64,000 bases of DNA, taken from NCBI RefSeq assembly GCF_030704535.1, contig NC_081818.1:27355501-27419500 (forward strand). The letters run 5' to 3'. This stretch comes from Vitis vinifera (lineage: Eukaryota; Streptophyta; Magnoliopsida; Vitales; Vitaceae). The notes below the pieces were generated by a model. That model worked only from the letters and a program-made list of their open reading frames with translations, was not told the DNA's origin and searched no databases. Below, piece after piece: positions 48,441-63,400 of the stretch. A program made the translations under genes and the position numbers. Position 1 is the first letter of the stretch, and each line of letters opens with the position of its first letter.

Positions 48441-51400
48441 ATGGACTCCTACGCACCTCTGCTTGAGCGAACTCGAGTCCCTCAACCATCACTCCAAAGA
48501 TTGGCTGTAATTTCGATCTTCGAGAAGCTTCGGTCCGCTCCATCCTACATTGACTCCGACTCCGATCCTGGAACAGACGCCATCTCTCAGTGTCTTCACT
48601 CCAGCTCTCCCGCCGTCGTCGACCAAGCCGTCCGAGAATTATGCCGACTCGTTACCGACTCCAAAATGGAGCTCTCTCGCGGGTTATTGGAGCTCCAATC
48701 TGCTATCGAAGGTTCCAATTCGCGTTTCGTCAACGTTTTCGTTAAGGCGATAGGGTTTCTTGTCCATTTCGGATTCCAAAAGAACATTTCATTGTTTCGG
48801 GTCGAATCACCCGAGTCTCACCCTTTCGTTAAGGTCAGAGCAATTACAGTCAGGGCGTGTTTGGTTCTTATGATTCTTTATGGTTTGGTTAAAGGGAAAA
48901 TAATGTAAATTTGACAATGTGTTTGGCAACGAAGCTTCAAATAGTTAGCAAGCATTTGCAGTATTCTAAACGGTGATTATTGATTTTTTGAAATTCAATG
49001 CAATTTGGGTTGATGGGTGGCAGGTACTTTCGGGGGGAACGGAGGTTCACTCTGAACTGGTGCAGCAAGTTTTACTGTTTATATCTCAGAATAAGGGATC
49101 GCGGATGGTGGAAGTTTGTGATTTCTTAAGACCCTTTTCGAATTTTTCAGTTTTGCGCATAGCATTTTCGGACTCATCAGCGTCTTCATTTGTAAGACAT
49201 TTAATATCATCTACGGCATCACTTTGTTGCTCATTTCCTCGTGAGGCTATGCCAGTTTTCAAATTGTTGATGGGATGCCTGAGATACTATCCACAAAAAA
49301 ATGCGGAAGTAAGTTGCATTTTGATTTTATTCTTCCTGCAATATTTCAGTTGCAGCTGTCATTATTTTGTTGAAATAAATAGTTAGAGTTTGTCAGTAAA
49401 TCTAGTGTGACTTCTGACTCATTGATTTCTCATATTCTGAACATATACAGGATTTTAAAATTTTTATTAATATAATGGAATACATGGTGGACGCCTATAC
49501 AGTGGTTTTGAAGCACTTGGTTGGAGTGCCCTCGGTATGTTTTTAAAACTTCAATTCTATGTATCATTGAGTTCTGTAGTAGAGTTTCCTTGCTTGACTT
49601 CTGTTGTTCCTTCATTGCAGTTTCAGGGTTTAAATAGTTTACTTGAAAATGATTGATAATTGTTCTTAATTTGGTTTCTGCTGCCAGGTTTCATATCTCA
49701 TAGTTTTTTTTTTTTTTTTTCCGTCTATTTTGGCAGCTAAGCAACGAGGCTCAACTGTGTGGTCTGGAACTGTTGGAAACTGTCCACTCACAACATTCAG
49801 ATCATCACAAGCATTTTGGTGGGAGTGAGCCTATTGTTGAACTATCAAAGCGGTTATTGGTTGTGCAGAAAGAGCTTGGTTTACCATACATTCCTGAACT
49901 ATTATTGCTTATGTCATCCTTATTTGTAATTCTCATTCGATCAGAACTTGAGCATGAACAACTTCCTGTATTGAAACTCGTCCTCTTTCTCTTGAAGTGG
50001 AAAAATGAAAACGGTATATTCACTCAATCTTGTCTGGGTGGTTCTATTATCTCACTTGCTTAGAGTGAATAAATATTGAATGATCCACTTGCCCTGAAAA
50101 GACCAGGCAGTCTTTCCATGGAGAACAAGGGGGCGGGAAATCCCTTTATTTTCCTAACAGAAAAGTCGGTTCGTTTGAAGCTGAGCCAAAATCTGCCCCT
50201 GGCCAATCCTTTTGTTCTGTTGCATCGTAGTTAAAACTTTTACAACCCTGAGTAGGATTCTTAGGCTTAATTTTCATGTCATTATGAAGTTTGAATGCCT
50301 GGAGTTCTGGTCTTTGATTAAAATAGTATGTTTTCTCATTTTGGATCCATGGCTTCCATTGATGGCAATGGTTTGTTTTTATGTCATATGCAATGGTTTG
50401 TTTTTCATTGATCATTAGATGCCTTGTATAAATAAATATATGCAAAAACCAAATTTTAAATATACATATCCAATATTTCATGTTTTTTTGGTCTTTGATA
50501 TAGATAAGGAAGGAATGCATATTTGTCTTAGTATTTCTGATATTTCCTTGATATTATTACTATTTTTTATATTTTCATCATCTCTCTCATAAAAGCCTTT
50601 TTAGGGAGACATTTTTGAAACATCCCAGTATCTCTTTAAAATCTCTATAACTTTTCTCATCATGGTAATGGAAAGCATACCTTGCTTTTGTATTTCTTTG
50701 CCTATGCTATGTGTAAAATCATTTGTAATTCAAGAAATGTTTAATGGGTTGACTCCAACTAATGCATTATTTTAAATATTTATTTGAAAATGCATAAGTT
50801 TTAACTAATTTTAATTATATTTGATTTTCTTTTGTATTTTTGTTGGTAAACCAAACATGAGAAAATAATTTTCGTTATCACTTTTTTCCTTTGCTTAGTA
50901 ATTTCTAGGAACCAAACATAACCTATGTCTTCATGCTTTATAGAATACCACATGGTAGCGATAATCTGTTTATTGATCTTGCTTATTGTTACACTGTAGC
51001 CTTTGTTTATCAACGATTCAAAATGCATTGCAGAATATTGTAGTATCCATGTTTTCCTTCTTTTACTGTTACCTCACTTACAGAAAATAGTTTATGCTTT
51101 TGCAGAATATATGGTTGGTAGAGCTCAGTGTGATCTGAGTGAAGAGCTTTTATTTGTTTTCCCTGTTATCAACTTTGTTTCATCTCCTTCTACATCTGTT
51201 AAGGAAGCTGCAACAGATTTGCTTTTCATGCTGGAAAAGGTTCTAGTAAATTTTGCGATAGCACCAAAAGAAGAGCCATCCTTGCAAGGGGGATTTCCAT
51301 CCATCAGCAGACCTGCATCTATAATTTTTAGACTTTTGCAACAGCTGTGGTTTCAGGTTTATTTATTTATTTATTTTTATCTCAATACTGAAAATTGTTT

Positions 51401-54400
51401 GGTTTGAAGTTTTAAATGGTTTTCTCAAATTCTTGTTGCCATTGTTAAAATTATGTGGCTACTTAAGTGCTTATTCTGGCAATGGTGATGTATTTGCCCC
51501 AAGGCATGGATTTCACATGGACAAGGTGGTTTATAGAAGTTCTATATGAAGGATGTTGAGAAGTTGTTATGGCTGATATCTTCTATATTCTTGAGGACTT
51601 TCATTAAATGGATTTAATATCAGTGATCTATTTCTTTCTGTTCTGTTTTTCAGGATCAATCTTTATCACCCAGTTCCTTCTTTCTAAATTTTGCTTCTAC
51701 TGGAAAAACTGATGTCAAAGAAATGAACAATGGATCAAAGTCATGGCTTTCTCAATTAGGGGATTACTCCTTATGGATTGTTGAAAGACGGAAATCCTTT
51801 CTTCCTATATCCCAGTCTCAGGAGATCTTTTTAACTGGTAAATGTTTGTAAAGGATTTTTATTAGATGTGCTTAGTAAGATAGTTTAGTTGGTCTTCGTT
51901 TTCGTCAGTAGGATAAATTCATCTTCATTTTTAACATCATCATCCTTGCGTTTGTCCTTGTAGAAATGCCTCTGTTATTGAGTGCAATAACTTGTGGTTT
52001 GTTCATGCATCATTCGTTGGGATGTGCTGCTATAGATTCTTTGGCTGCCATTGGCATTATGGATCCTAAACTGGGAGTTACAATGCTCCTAACCATTCTA
52101 TTTTTCAATAACATAATCTCCAGTAAAGGTATTGGCTTCCATGATATGTTGGTGAGTTCTTTGGTTGGTAGCTTCAGATCATTTCTTATGCACTTAAGGC
52201 AGGGCAGATTGCCTTTTCCTTTTGTTTATGCCATTTATCACTATCATCTAATAAGTATCTTTGAAAATTGTCACAGCTAAAACTTTTGGGAATGCTCCCA
52301 TCGCTTGCTTCTCATTCTGTCATGATTCCTCTTGTAGTTCAAACCATCTTGCCAATGCTTCACGAGAATGCAAAACCGTATGTCTTTGTACACATCATCC
52401 TTTATTTGTTTTCATTTTGTTAAAATCATTTTTGTAGTTATCTTACCACATCTTGTTCTGGTGAGTCATTGCTATGGAATGAATGGAGTGGGCATGTTGT
52501 TGATCTCTTTTGCTTTTTCTTTGTCAGACATTTATAAATTCCTACTATCCTCTTTCAAAGAATTCCCTCAATCTTTTTTTGAATATGTAATTTCCTAGAT
52601 AATGAATATATAGTGAAAAATGACATGAACATGTATACATGTTTTTTTTGGATAGGTATAACCATATACACATACTAAATGCTCAATATCTCAACACATG
52701 GTTGTCACTTTTTTCCAACACTAGATGCATATTGGAATAAATTTTTATGTCTTAGTCTTGAGATAATAGAACTACTTAGAAGGTGGGTTGAATTGGTGGT
52801 CTAAAAATGAATCCCCAAATTAATACTTTATTATCAATTTTAGTTTGTTCTTTTAGATTAATTATTTATTGAGAGCAATCAATCCCATGCAAATATAAAT
52901 ACAACCAATCGCACAAGTGAACATAGGGATGTAACATGGAAAAACCACCTAGCAACCTACTAGGTGTAAAAAACTATGGGTGGTCAATTGAATGCTACAT
53001 AATCCACTAATTATGAGAAAATGATACACGTATTTACCTAATCGGATGCACTTGCTTCCTAGGGTCTTATATCGTTAACACTTACACTCCTTTTCCATGT
53101 CCCTGATGCAACACTCCCTCTATGCTCCTTGGTGGATTCCTCGAAGCCTTTATTGAAGTTTTACAATGAGATCTTTAACCTTTGTTGTAATTGAAAGTTG
53201 CTCTCAAGAAAGATTTTGAAAGTTTGATAGTTGGGGAATTAAACTTTTAATGAATGACTATGCAGTCTTAGGGTTCATAAAAGTCCATCACCACTTTTAA
53301 ATAAAACATCTCTATTTAAATTTATAAAACCTTTTTTAGAAGTATGGAGAGTTTCCTAATTCTAAAATATTCCAAAGATCTTTTTTAGAATTAAATACCA
53401 ATTTAGAGATAATCACAAATTTAAAATTTTCTAAAAAATATTCTAAAAATTATTTTTAGAATCAAACACAAATTTAGAGATAAACACAATTTTAAAATTT
53501 ATTAAACCAAATTTTGGAATTAAAAATATAGTAGAAATCAAATTAGGAAATGGAAAGTATTCTCTTTCTAATTTCTTGTATTAGTCATTCCAAAAGCTTT
53601 ACCAATTTTAAATACATATCTTAAATTTTACAACTCCAAATAACCCGAATCCGAATTTGATGAAGTTCGAAGTTGTCTTGAAACGAATAAGACTCAAGGA
53701 AGTAAGTTGTATCTAATTAGTAAGAAAATAACAAAATTGCAAAAATACCCTAACAATCTCCCGTTTTGGAAATTTTATGAAAAAATAGAAAAATACAATG
53801 GGGTCCCTTATAACTCTTATAAAATCTCATTGAACCCAATCTTAATCTTAGTCTAAATCATTTCTTATGTAGCGATATCAATTTCCTATAATCTACACAC
53901 ACTTAAACAATAAACCCGTGAAAAGTATAGTGTGGTAGAAATAGAAAAATAATATAATCAATAAACTTGATGAACCTTTTTACTCCCCCTTTTGGTCACA
54001 AAAATGACAAATATAATAAATTTAAGAATGATAAAACAATCATAGAGGAGTAAACTATCAAATATCCAAATTCAATCCAATAGAGAGAAAACAAAGTTCC
54101 AAAAGATAATTCAAATAACAACAAAATATTTTCTTTCTAATACATCAAGAAAATTGTAACTCTATGAAACTCTAAATCTTATTGACCCCACTTCCTAAAA
54201 TATATTCTATCGTTACAAGGAAAGTTCAAATTATACCCCAAAGTCCAAAAAATAAAGATTGAACACTTTTGGTACTTCCTAGAATACCTAAACACTCTTA
54301 GAATTTTTATTTATAGAAAATTAGCTAGAAATTAAGTAGTTTGGATATGATAGAACATGAAAAATCATTCATCAAATTATGAAGAGAACCAAAATAATTT

Positions 54401-57400
54401 AATTTCTAGAATTCAAAAGATTTTCAAGATTGAATAGGATAAAATATGAGTGAAGAAAGAGAAACTTCAATTTCAAGAAATAGAATCATTAATGACCCGA
54501 GATTCTTATACCATCTCCTTTCATTATTTCAACTAATTTAATGTTCAAAAGTAGATACATTCAATTTGAAATTCATCCAGTTGGATTTCTGTTTAACACG
54601 ACTTAATTTATTTCACATAAATATTTATACGTATCATGTGACTTTATAATTCTCCAAAAATTTTGAATTTCTCAATTTTAATCTTTTTTTTTTTGCGGGA
54701 CAATTTTAGAATAATTGCACGTTCCACTTTAGGGATTTTTCCACTTTTGCAAGTGATGACATTCTCTCTTGGATTACAAATAATGGATTTTGAATTTATC
54801 CAAGGTAGCCTTTTTCACTTTAGGAAGTTTTAAATATTTTATTTTATGCACATAAGGATTCAAACATGTTGAATACTTTTGGGACCCATAGATTAATAAG
54901 AAGAAATAACTCGATTTTATTTCCTTTGAAAAACAAGAAGAAACAAATCCATATCACTTTAGAATTTCTAGAAATACTAAATCAACATCATAAAGTATTC
55001 AAATAATCTTTACTTATCAAGATCATTCTATGGATCAATTAAAATGTTCCTAATCATAACAAAGAATAATAAATTCATGTCCATCTTCCCTAAATTTCAT
55101 AAAACTCAGAAATTTTTTAAGAAAATGATAATTAAAAGAGTATATCGATTTTCTAGGGTCATGAATCCAAATTTTAGAAACCCTAAAAATATTTCTCCCC
55201 CTAAACATAAGACCCTAAAATCTGGATAAAATACAACCTTGATCTAGAATACAAAATATACTCTAAAGAGTAACTAACTCCCTCTAAATATGAGATCCTA
55301 GGTCTTATTTTAATGACATTCAATCTTTTTAGTGTTCTTTTTCTTTAAGGAGCTGCAGCATCCAGTTTCATTAATTGTTAATTCTTTCATAATCAGAGTG
55401 TTATATGCTACAGCCACTCGTTTGCTTTGTAAGACCTGGGAGATCAATGATCGTGCCTTCGGGAGTTTGCAAGTAAGATTTTTAATGTGCTTCTTTTATT
55501 GTCCTCTGATGCCAGACCTCCATTTGTTTGAAGTTGGGCACAAACTTTGGAACAAGTCACAAACTATATTGACTAAATTTACCTATTATGTTCTATGAAC
55601 ATAAAGGGTTTTCAATTCTTTTTTGGAAATTTTCTTTTCTTGAATCTTTTCTGATTTGTTAACTAAGGGAAGCTAGAAGAGAAAGTTATGTCCACCATTT
55701 TCTAATCTGATTTTAGGGTATGTTGAAATGCTATTTGTATATGTAGAAATGGTTCTGCACTTCTGTTGTTTCTGATTGTCTCATTTTTTCTTATTGCATT
55801 TTATAGTAATATTTACCCTTGCTAAGTGGAGAAGTGTGCAATGGATATATATTAGTGATGTGATACCTATGGTAATAATTAGGTATTATTTTGATTCATT
55901 TATCTTATTTTTTTGTATGCATGTGTATGTATACTGATTTTGGGTGAGGATAAAATTAGTGTGGCTGTCAGAAAATTTTCTATTATTTGTGTTTTCCTTT
56001 TTCTTTCTTTTTTCTTTTTTAAGATATAACCTTGCACTCTTTTGTCACTGAATGTTTTTGACCTGAGAAAAATTGATTGTTTCCCTGAATCAAAGAATCA
56101 TATTCTCAGTTTAATCGGGGGAGGGAATTCAGAGGGACATGCTTGGCCAGGCCATATACATTGTTCAATGTGCTTGGGCACTGCAGGTTGGCCTTGTATG
56201 TGGCTCTATCGTGAGGCTCAGGACTGTCTAGTAATTTGTTTTTTCATTGGATAATACAGCCTACCTTAGCTTAGCCCAGATCCCAGCCCCCTCCCCACAC
56301 GCATGCACACACATGCACACCTGTTTTCTTTGATTGTTATGATTTGTGATCTTCACAGAATTGATTGGAAGTTTACTGCAAGGCTAAGATTGTAAGTTTC
56401 TGTTTTGATCTGAATTTGAATTGGCTGTAAATTTGTCCCTGGTCAATCCTTATGGTCCTTCACAAGGACTGCTATTTAGTTTAAAATTGGTCATGCTGGA
56501 CAGACCTGGCCTAAATTTGCTCACCTTTTTGAAAGCAGTTGTAATTTGTGCAGAAGGTTGGTTCTTGAAGGCTGATTCAGCGATGAATTGAAAGGAAACA
56601 CTAAAGTTGAAGTGCTTGTGACACAATGATTAAATATCTATTCCACACTGATTGTTCCTGTATACTTTGGAACAGTTTTTGGCATTACCTTTTTATATAT
56701 TCTCTTTGTTTTTACCTATCAAAAAAAATCTATTCCACACTGATTGAAATGACAGATGATAGATGACTTGCACCTTGATTCTGATTTTAATAACATGATT
56801 TTGTTGAAACTAAGTGAACACCATGTATTAATTAAATGCAGATCATGCATTTCTTTTCCATATGGAAACTGTGAATGAAAACCATTAAATTACAATGCTC
56901 ATATACCAATCTCAACTACATTGCTTTCTCCTATTGTTGTGTTGTTACTGTTGGTTCAGTTCCTTTTGGAGAAATTTTAGTTCAATCTCTACTTTTGTTT
57001 CCAGGGGGTGTTGCTTCCAAAAGGGTTCAACGAGTTCATGTCTGAGAGAAATATCTGTATAAGTATGGCTGCTTCCATTCGGGATGTTTGCAGAAAGAAC
57101 CCTGATAGGGGTGTGGACCTTATCTTGTCTGTTTCGGTATGGCTTTCTAGAAACTGTTTTCTCTGTGCTTTGTTCTGTGCATGCTGTTCTAAGGCCTCTC
57201 CTTTTTGCTTTGGTTCTACAGGCTTGCATTGAGAGCCGAGATCCTGTAATTCAATCTCTTGGCTTTCAAAGTCTTGCTCATCTTTGTGAAGCTGATGTAA
57301 TCGGTAATCCTGATTGTGTTGTATAATCACATTCTTCTGCTTCGAGTTTATATCTGAAAAGCTTTACCATATTTCCATTCAGTGTTTTAAAAGGTTGTCA

Positions 57401-60400
57401 AGGCTTACGCATTAAGGTTTTGCCTCAAGACTATGCAAATTAGCCTTCAGGCTATAGTCTTAGTATAAGGTAATTGAGGCTTATGCCTTATTCAATTTAG
57501 GCTTACAACCTTGAGGCTATTGAGACTTAAGCTTTAAATATTCAAAGGGTTTTAATGGGTTTATAACTGTTATAGGTTTTTTCTATGTAATTTGTAAGAA
57601 GTTTAAGCCTCAATATTCAATGGTGTAGATTTATAAGTTTTGCCTATGGTTCAAGACTACAGTTAAACCTTTTTCAAAGTAAAGACTTAATTGGCTACCA
57701 ATTAACCCTTTAGATGGTGCATTTCAACAATTACTTTCTCGATTCTTGAAAATGACACCCTTTTTGGCTTTTTTCAAAGCTTTAGGAGCCTACGATAGGG
57801 GGACCCATTTTCACAATACTTGTTTGTGCTAGCCATGGAGGTGTTCAATTGCCTTTTGAGGAGGGGTAGGGAGGACAATTTTTTGTTTGGTTTCAAGGTG
57901 AATGGTAGAGTCGGAGAGGGAATAGAGGTCTCTCACTTGTTGTTTGGCTATGATATTTGGTGTTTTGTTCAGATAAAAAAAAAGTATTTGGGTGTTCTAT
58001 GAGGCCTCTCTAGCCCAAATGACCTAGTTAAGCTGGTTACTTATGTGGTTTGAGGCCATTTTGGGCTTCAAAATAAATCTAATCAAGACCAAGCTCATTC
58101 CTATGGGAAGGGTGGAGAACTTGGATGAGTTAGCTTTTGAATAGGTTGTAAGGTGGGTAATCTTCTAGCCAATTGTTTGGGGCTTCCTTTGGGGGACCCT
58201 CATAACTTGTTGGGGGCTTGGGATGCGATGGAAAAGAGGTATCATAAAAGATTAGCAATGTGGAAAAAACAATATATCTCCAAAGGGGGAAAACTTACTT
58301 TGATTCAAAGCACTTTATCTAGCTTGCCTATTTGCTTCATATCATTGTTTAGGATGCCGAGGATAGTGAGTTTGAGGTTAGAGTAGATTTAAAGGGACTT
58401 CCTTTGGAGTAGTGGGTCTTTAGAGAGAAAGCCACATTTAGTGAGTTGGACTACTGTCTTTTTAGACAAGAGTAAGGGAGGCTTGGGAGTTAGGTGTCTT
58501 TCCTCACTTAATAAGGCCCTTATTTGTAAATGGAACTGGGGTTTTACAATGGAAAGGGAGGTTTGTGGTAAATATAGGGAGGTTGAAGGGGGGCTTCTAA
58601 GGAAGTGAGAGATAGGTACGGAGTGGGGTTATGGAAGGCCATAAGGAGATTGAGGGAGATAGTCAATAGTGGAGTCTCCTTCTCTATGGGCAACGACAAG
58701 AGGGTAAAATTTTGGAAGGATATATGGTGTGGGGATAAGCCTTTGATTTGTTTCTTTTCCTTTCTTATTTGCCATGGTTAATTCAAAAAAGGCGTGGGTG
58801 GCAGATTTGTGGTTTCAATCTAGCGAAAGGGGTGCTTGGACTCCTAGATTCTCTAGGCGGCTAAATGATTGAGAGATTGAGATTGTGGAACTTATGCAAG
58901 CTAAGGTGGTGAATGAGGAAGGAGATATAAAGTGATTTGGTTAGAGGCAAGAAGTGGAACTTTCTCTGTTAAGTCTCTCTACTCTATTATGAAGCCTAGG
59001 AGATCAATGCCTTTTCTAGTAGGGGTGGTTTGGAATGGGTGGGTTCCACCTAAGGCTAGTCTTTTTGCTTGGGAGACATCTTAGGGAAAAGTCTAGATCA
59101 GCTTCAGAGGAGGGGTTGGATGTTGGCTAATATATGCTTCCTTCATAATATCGAGGAGGAGACTATTGACCACATTTTGCCACATTGTGGCAAGGTGAGG
59201 TCTTTGTGGCATGTTTTATTCTCCCTTTTTGGCATTTCTTGAGTGTTACCTTCCTTGGTAAGGAAGACTGCTAGATTGGCGTGGTTGCTTTATTGGGAGG
59301 AAATGGAAAAAAGTGAGGAGCAACTCTTTTGTGCCTATTTTGGACAGTTTGGAATGAGAGAATAGAAGATCCTTTGATGATAGGAGCTTTAGGACCAAAG
59401 GCTCAAAACTATGTTTCTTTGTAATTTGTTGTCTTGGACAAAGTTGTATATAGCTGAAGGCCAATGTCCTTATTTGACTTCATTGATTGGTTGGCCTTTT
59501 ACTGAGAGGGGGAGTAGTTTTTTGTTATCCCTTGTCCTTTTTTTGGCGCCTTCTGGCGACCATTGTATACGTCTTGTGTATTTTGGTGCACCCTTTTTGG
59601 CGTTTTAAAAATGGATGGTTTTTTTGGTCCGGAGCATATATAAACATTCCTTAACATACTTTTTTTTCTAGGGCAAAACAGTCTTTCATGTACTTTTTGT
59701 TGGATTGGGTCAAGGTGTCTATAGGAAACTGTTCCTTGTCCATCTTGGACCTGGTGGAGTGTTTAGGTTCAAAGTAAGCTCTACACAGGGCAACTATGTT
59801 ATTTTATTTAAATAACAAATGTAGCATGTATCATTTCTGAATTACCCTCAAATATTTACCATTTTCTCCTCAGCACCTGTAGGCTCAGGCAGTGACATGT
59901 CATACAACGGCCGGAGGGATCCTCTTCAACTAAAGCACAGATTTTCTTCATTTTCAAAAAGCCTAGAATATATCCCTGAAAGTTTTTGATGACAAAACAC
60001 CTTTTAGAATGGATGGTTTTTTGGTTTGGAGCATATATAAACATTCCTTAAGATACCTTTTTTTTTTGCTAGGGAAAATCAAGTTTTATGGCAAAACATT
60101 TTTTCGAGAACTTGTTTGAACAGTCGTTGATGTACTTTTTGTTGGATTGGGTCAGGGTGTCTATAAGAGACTGTTCCTTGTTCATCTTGGACCTGGTGGA
60201 GTGTTTAGGTTCTAAGTAAGGCGTGCTGCTATTTTTTGGCTTTTATGTATATATTGCCAAGTTATATATATATATAACTTGTTTGAACAGTCTGCAAAGC
60301 AACAAAGTCTATCGTGGTTTAAACAGTTGTGAAGAATTTTTTTAAGACTACCTGTTTTCAAGTTTTAATTGATTTGTTTTTATTAGAAGATAGATAACAA

Positions 60401-63400
60401 AAGCACCTAAAGTGGGTAAACCCTAGTAGAAAAGGGATGTATTGCAAAAAGCAAAAGAGGCAAAAGACAATGGGCGAAGATTGCCAAGTTTTAGTTGAAT
60501 TTTATATGTATTTTTTAAATTTTATGAATTAGACTTGTTAGTCATGGATATAATGTTTGAAAGTTCTAATAATAATAAAAAAAAATCATACAATGTGGTG
60601 AAAGTTTGGTAATTTTTTTTCTTTTGCACAGATTTCTATACAGCCTGGGATGTCATTGCAAAGAATGTATTGGGCAACTTGGTGGACCCAATTATTGCCC
60701 ATAGGTAAGCCTGTCTAGGTGTAATATCTTTATTCTGTTGGGGGTTGGGTTTCAATCTTAAACCTTTATATTGATATGTTATTCCATCGAGAAGAGGTAA
60801 AAGAAATGATGCATCTCTACCTGAAAAGTAAATTAAAAAAGGACTACATTTACTTGTAAACCTTCAATTGGTGCCATAAGCATTCCTGCTTCTGGACAGA
60901 GCTGCAATTGAAGCATGGGATTTGTGTGTACTTGTAAAACTATATATATATATTTTTAATTTTTATTTTTTGTATAGAGGTATTTGCACCTAAAAGAAGA
61001 TATGCTTTAGCCATTGAGACTGAGCTTTTAGCCTTGTTGGAGGGCGTGAAGTAGGCTAAACCCGTGGTCTTCCCATTTTCTAGTGAAGGGAGACTCTGCT
61101 GTTGCCCTATCTTGGGTAACTAGGACAGAAAGAGCTTATGAAAGTCTGATTAGTGGCTTCACTAGATTTCCTACATTGCTTAAGAGTTGGGATGTTCCTT
61201 TTGTTGCGTTTCTCACTTGACTAATCATGTGAGGAGCCAAGCATTTGATTTCTTTTGTAGGGGGTTCTCTACCAGCCTGAGAAATTCTGATTTCTTTTAT
61301 AAAGCAGAATAGGCTTTCTTTCCTTCTTTTGACCAGATTTAGTACAGTAGATTGTGTTCCTGGGAACAATTCCTCATTTTTCTATATACTTACTAATTTA
61401 TTGGCAATCAAAAGTTTGTTCCTGATAGAGAAATAAGAAATAAAAAGAAATAAATAAATGAAGACATGCTTACCTCTTGTGAACCCCTTGTTACAAGTAC
61501 AAACCACTGTTACTTTTAAGCTAGTGTGTGTTTGCAAACTTGTGACAATGTATTAAAATGTGGTCCTAATGTTGCAGTATGCAGTTTTGCACTTAACTGC
61601 AATCATATGCTTAAGTATCCTTTTAAGGTAGCTATGTTCAAAACATGACAATTGTTACTGCTGTAGTACTACATATTTTTTACCTCATATCTGGTGCATT
61701 TGCAAGTGATAAACATATGCAGCATAGACACCTTTTTAACTGTGCTTGAGTAATTTTTTAAAATCTTGATATACTTAAATGCTTCCTAATCTTTTTTTGT
61801 TGGCAGTGTATGCCTTCTTTTAAGATGGGGTGCTATGGATGCTGAAGCATATTCAGAAGCTTCAAGGAATGTTTTGCAAATTTTATGGGAAGTTGCTTCT
61901 TCTAGACACACTGGTCATGGATCTCTATGGGCAAAGGCAAGGACCTCTGCATTTGAGGCCTTAATCCATTATGAGGTAAATTTTGTGAATGTTTGGTCCT
62001 ATTGCTTGTCACTTAAATTTTCCCCATGCATGGGTCTTCATTTTTCATTTATTTATTTATTTTTTTACTTTTTCTTTTCTTGTTGGGTGGGTGAGATGCA
62101 TTGTACAATTTTATGGCCACTCTTATTGATAGGTTAAAAGGAATTTCAAAACTCATCTGCTGCCTCTACTTCCTCTTTTGTCTGCGTCTATCTTGATCAC
62201 TTGACTCAGTAATCTGATAATTTTTCTGCACTTTATAACATTTGTGGTGTGCAATCATGTAGATTTCACTTCTGTTCTTGTAATGTATTATCAGGTACCA
62301 CATATTGAAAAAAGTATTCCTGATTTCAAGAAAAGGAACTTGGAGTTGCTTATCTCCGAGACAAATCCTGGAGCAATCAGGACTATGGAAGAATTTGAAG
62401 TCAAGATTATAACCTATGAGCACATGTTAAGAATGCATTTCATCTATATTTTCTATCTGTTGTACATGCTGAAGGAAATAATTAAGTTTTCAGTACTCTG
62501 ACCTTTTTCAATTTGCTTCAGTACTCGGCGTAGATTAATAAAGGAGAAAAAAGTCATGGTAAACAAGATTGAGAAGTTGCTCGATGTATTCCCTCAGGCT
62601 ATTTTCTCTTCAGGTATCAAGTGTGCTGAGCTATAATTCTTTGTTTGTATCATTTAAAATAAATGTTGGTTATTTGTAAGTGTCTGGTTTGTTGGATGTG
62701 AGCAAACTTCTAAATGAGAATGCTTTCTCATTCTCCATTATCTTTGTGGCCTCATTTCGACTTTTTGAGGATATATAAGTAGCTTTTTTGATGAGTAACT
62801 GGCACAGCCTATATAAAATCAACAGAGTTCAATCTTTTCAACAACTTAAGTGAAGATGATTCAGAAGGACAATTTATATCTTTTTTTTTTTTTTTTTTTT
62901 TTTTGATAAGCAAGACAGAAGGATAATTGAAACTTGCATTTTGTAGATTGAATAAGAAACTTGAAAGTTATGTCAAATTCAACCAGAAATGATAATTTTT
63001 TCTAATAAATTTAGGCAAATAGAAGATTTTAGTGGTGTGATGGTAAAGTAGTAAGATTGCTTATTCTTTGTGATTCTCTATCAATATAACCTGTGCAACT
63101 AAAACCTTCTAAGTTATTCATTTGCAGGAAAAAACAGTAACTCTAAAGTGTTACCTGGTGCAGCGCTTTTATGCCTTTCCTTCACTCCCAAGGGTGTGAG
63201 TTATCAAGGGGTATCAAAAGTGAGAGACTGATAAATGCTAAAAGGCTTTTGTTGTGTTTTTTTTTATGTGCCTTTACTTTAACTCTTCATTACTTGGTGT
63301 TAAGGGATCGCAAGAGGTACATACTAGATATGAGAATGCTGTAGTTGAAATAGCAGCATCTCTTCAGCTCTCAAGAAATATTTTGCTTGCACTTCTTTCA

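Noticed and set aside
50146-50520. 124-codon minus-strand open frame in RST1 intron 4
   Set aside because: It lies fully within an intron, shows no family match, and has biased AT-driven composition.
56945-57330. Minus-strand frames of 94 and 113 codons over RST1 exons 10 and 11
   Set aside because: They are antisense to well-supported RST1 exons.
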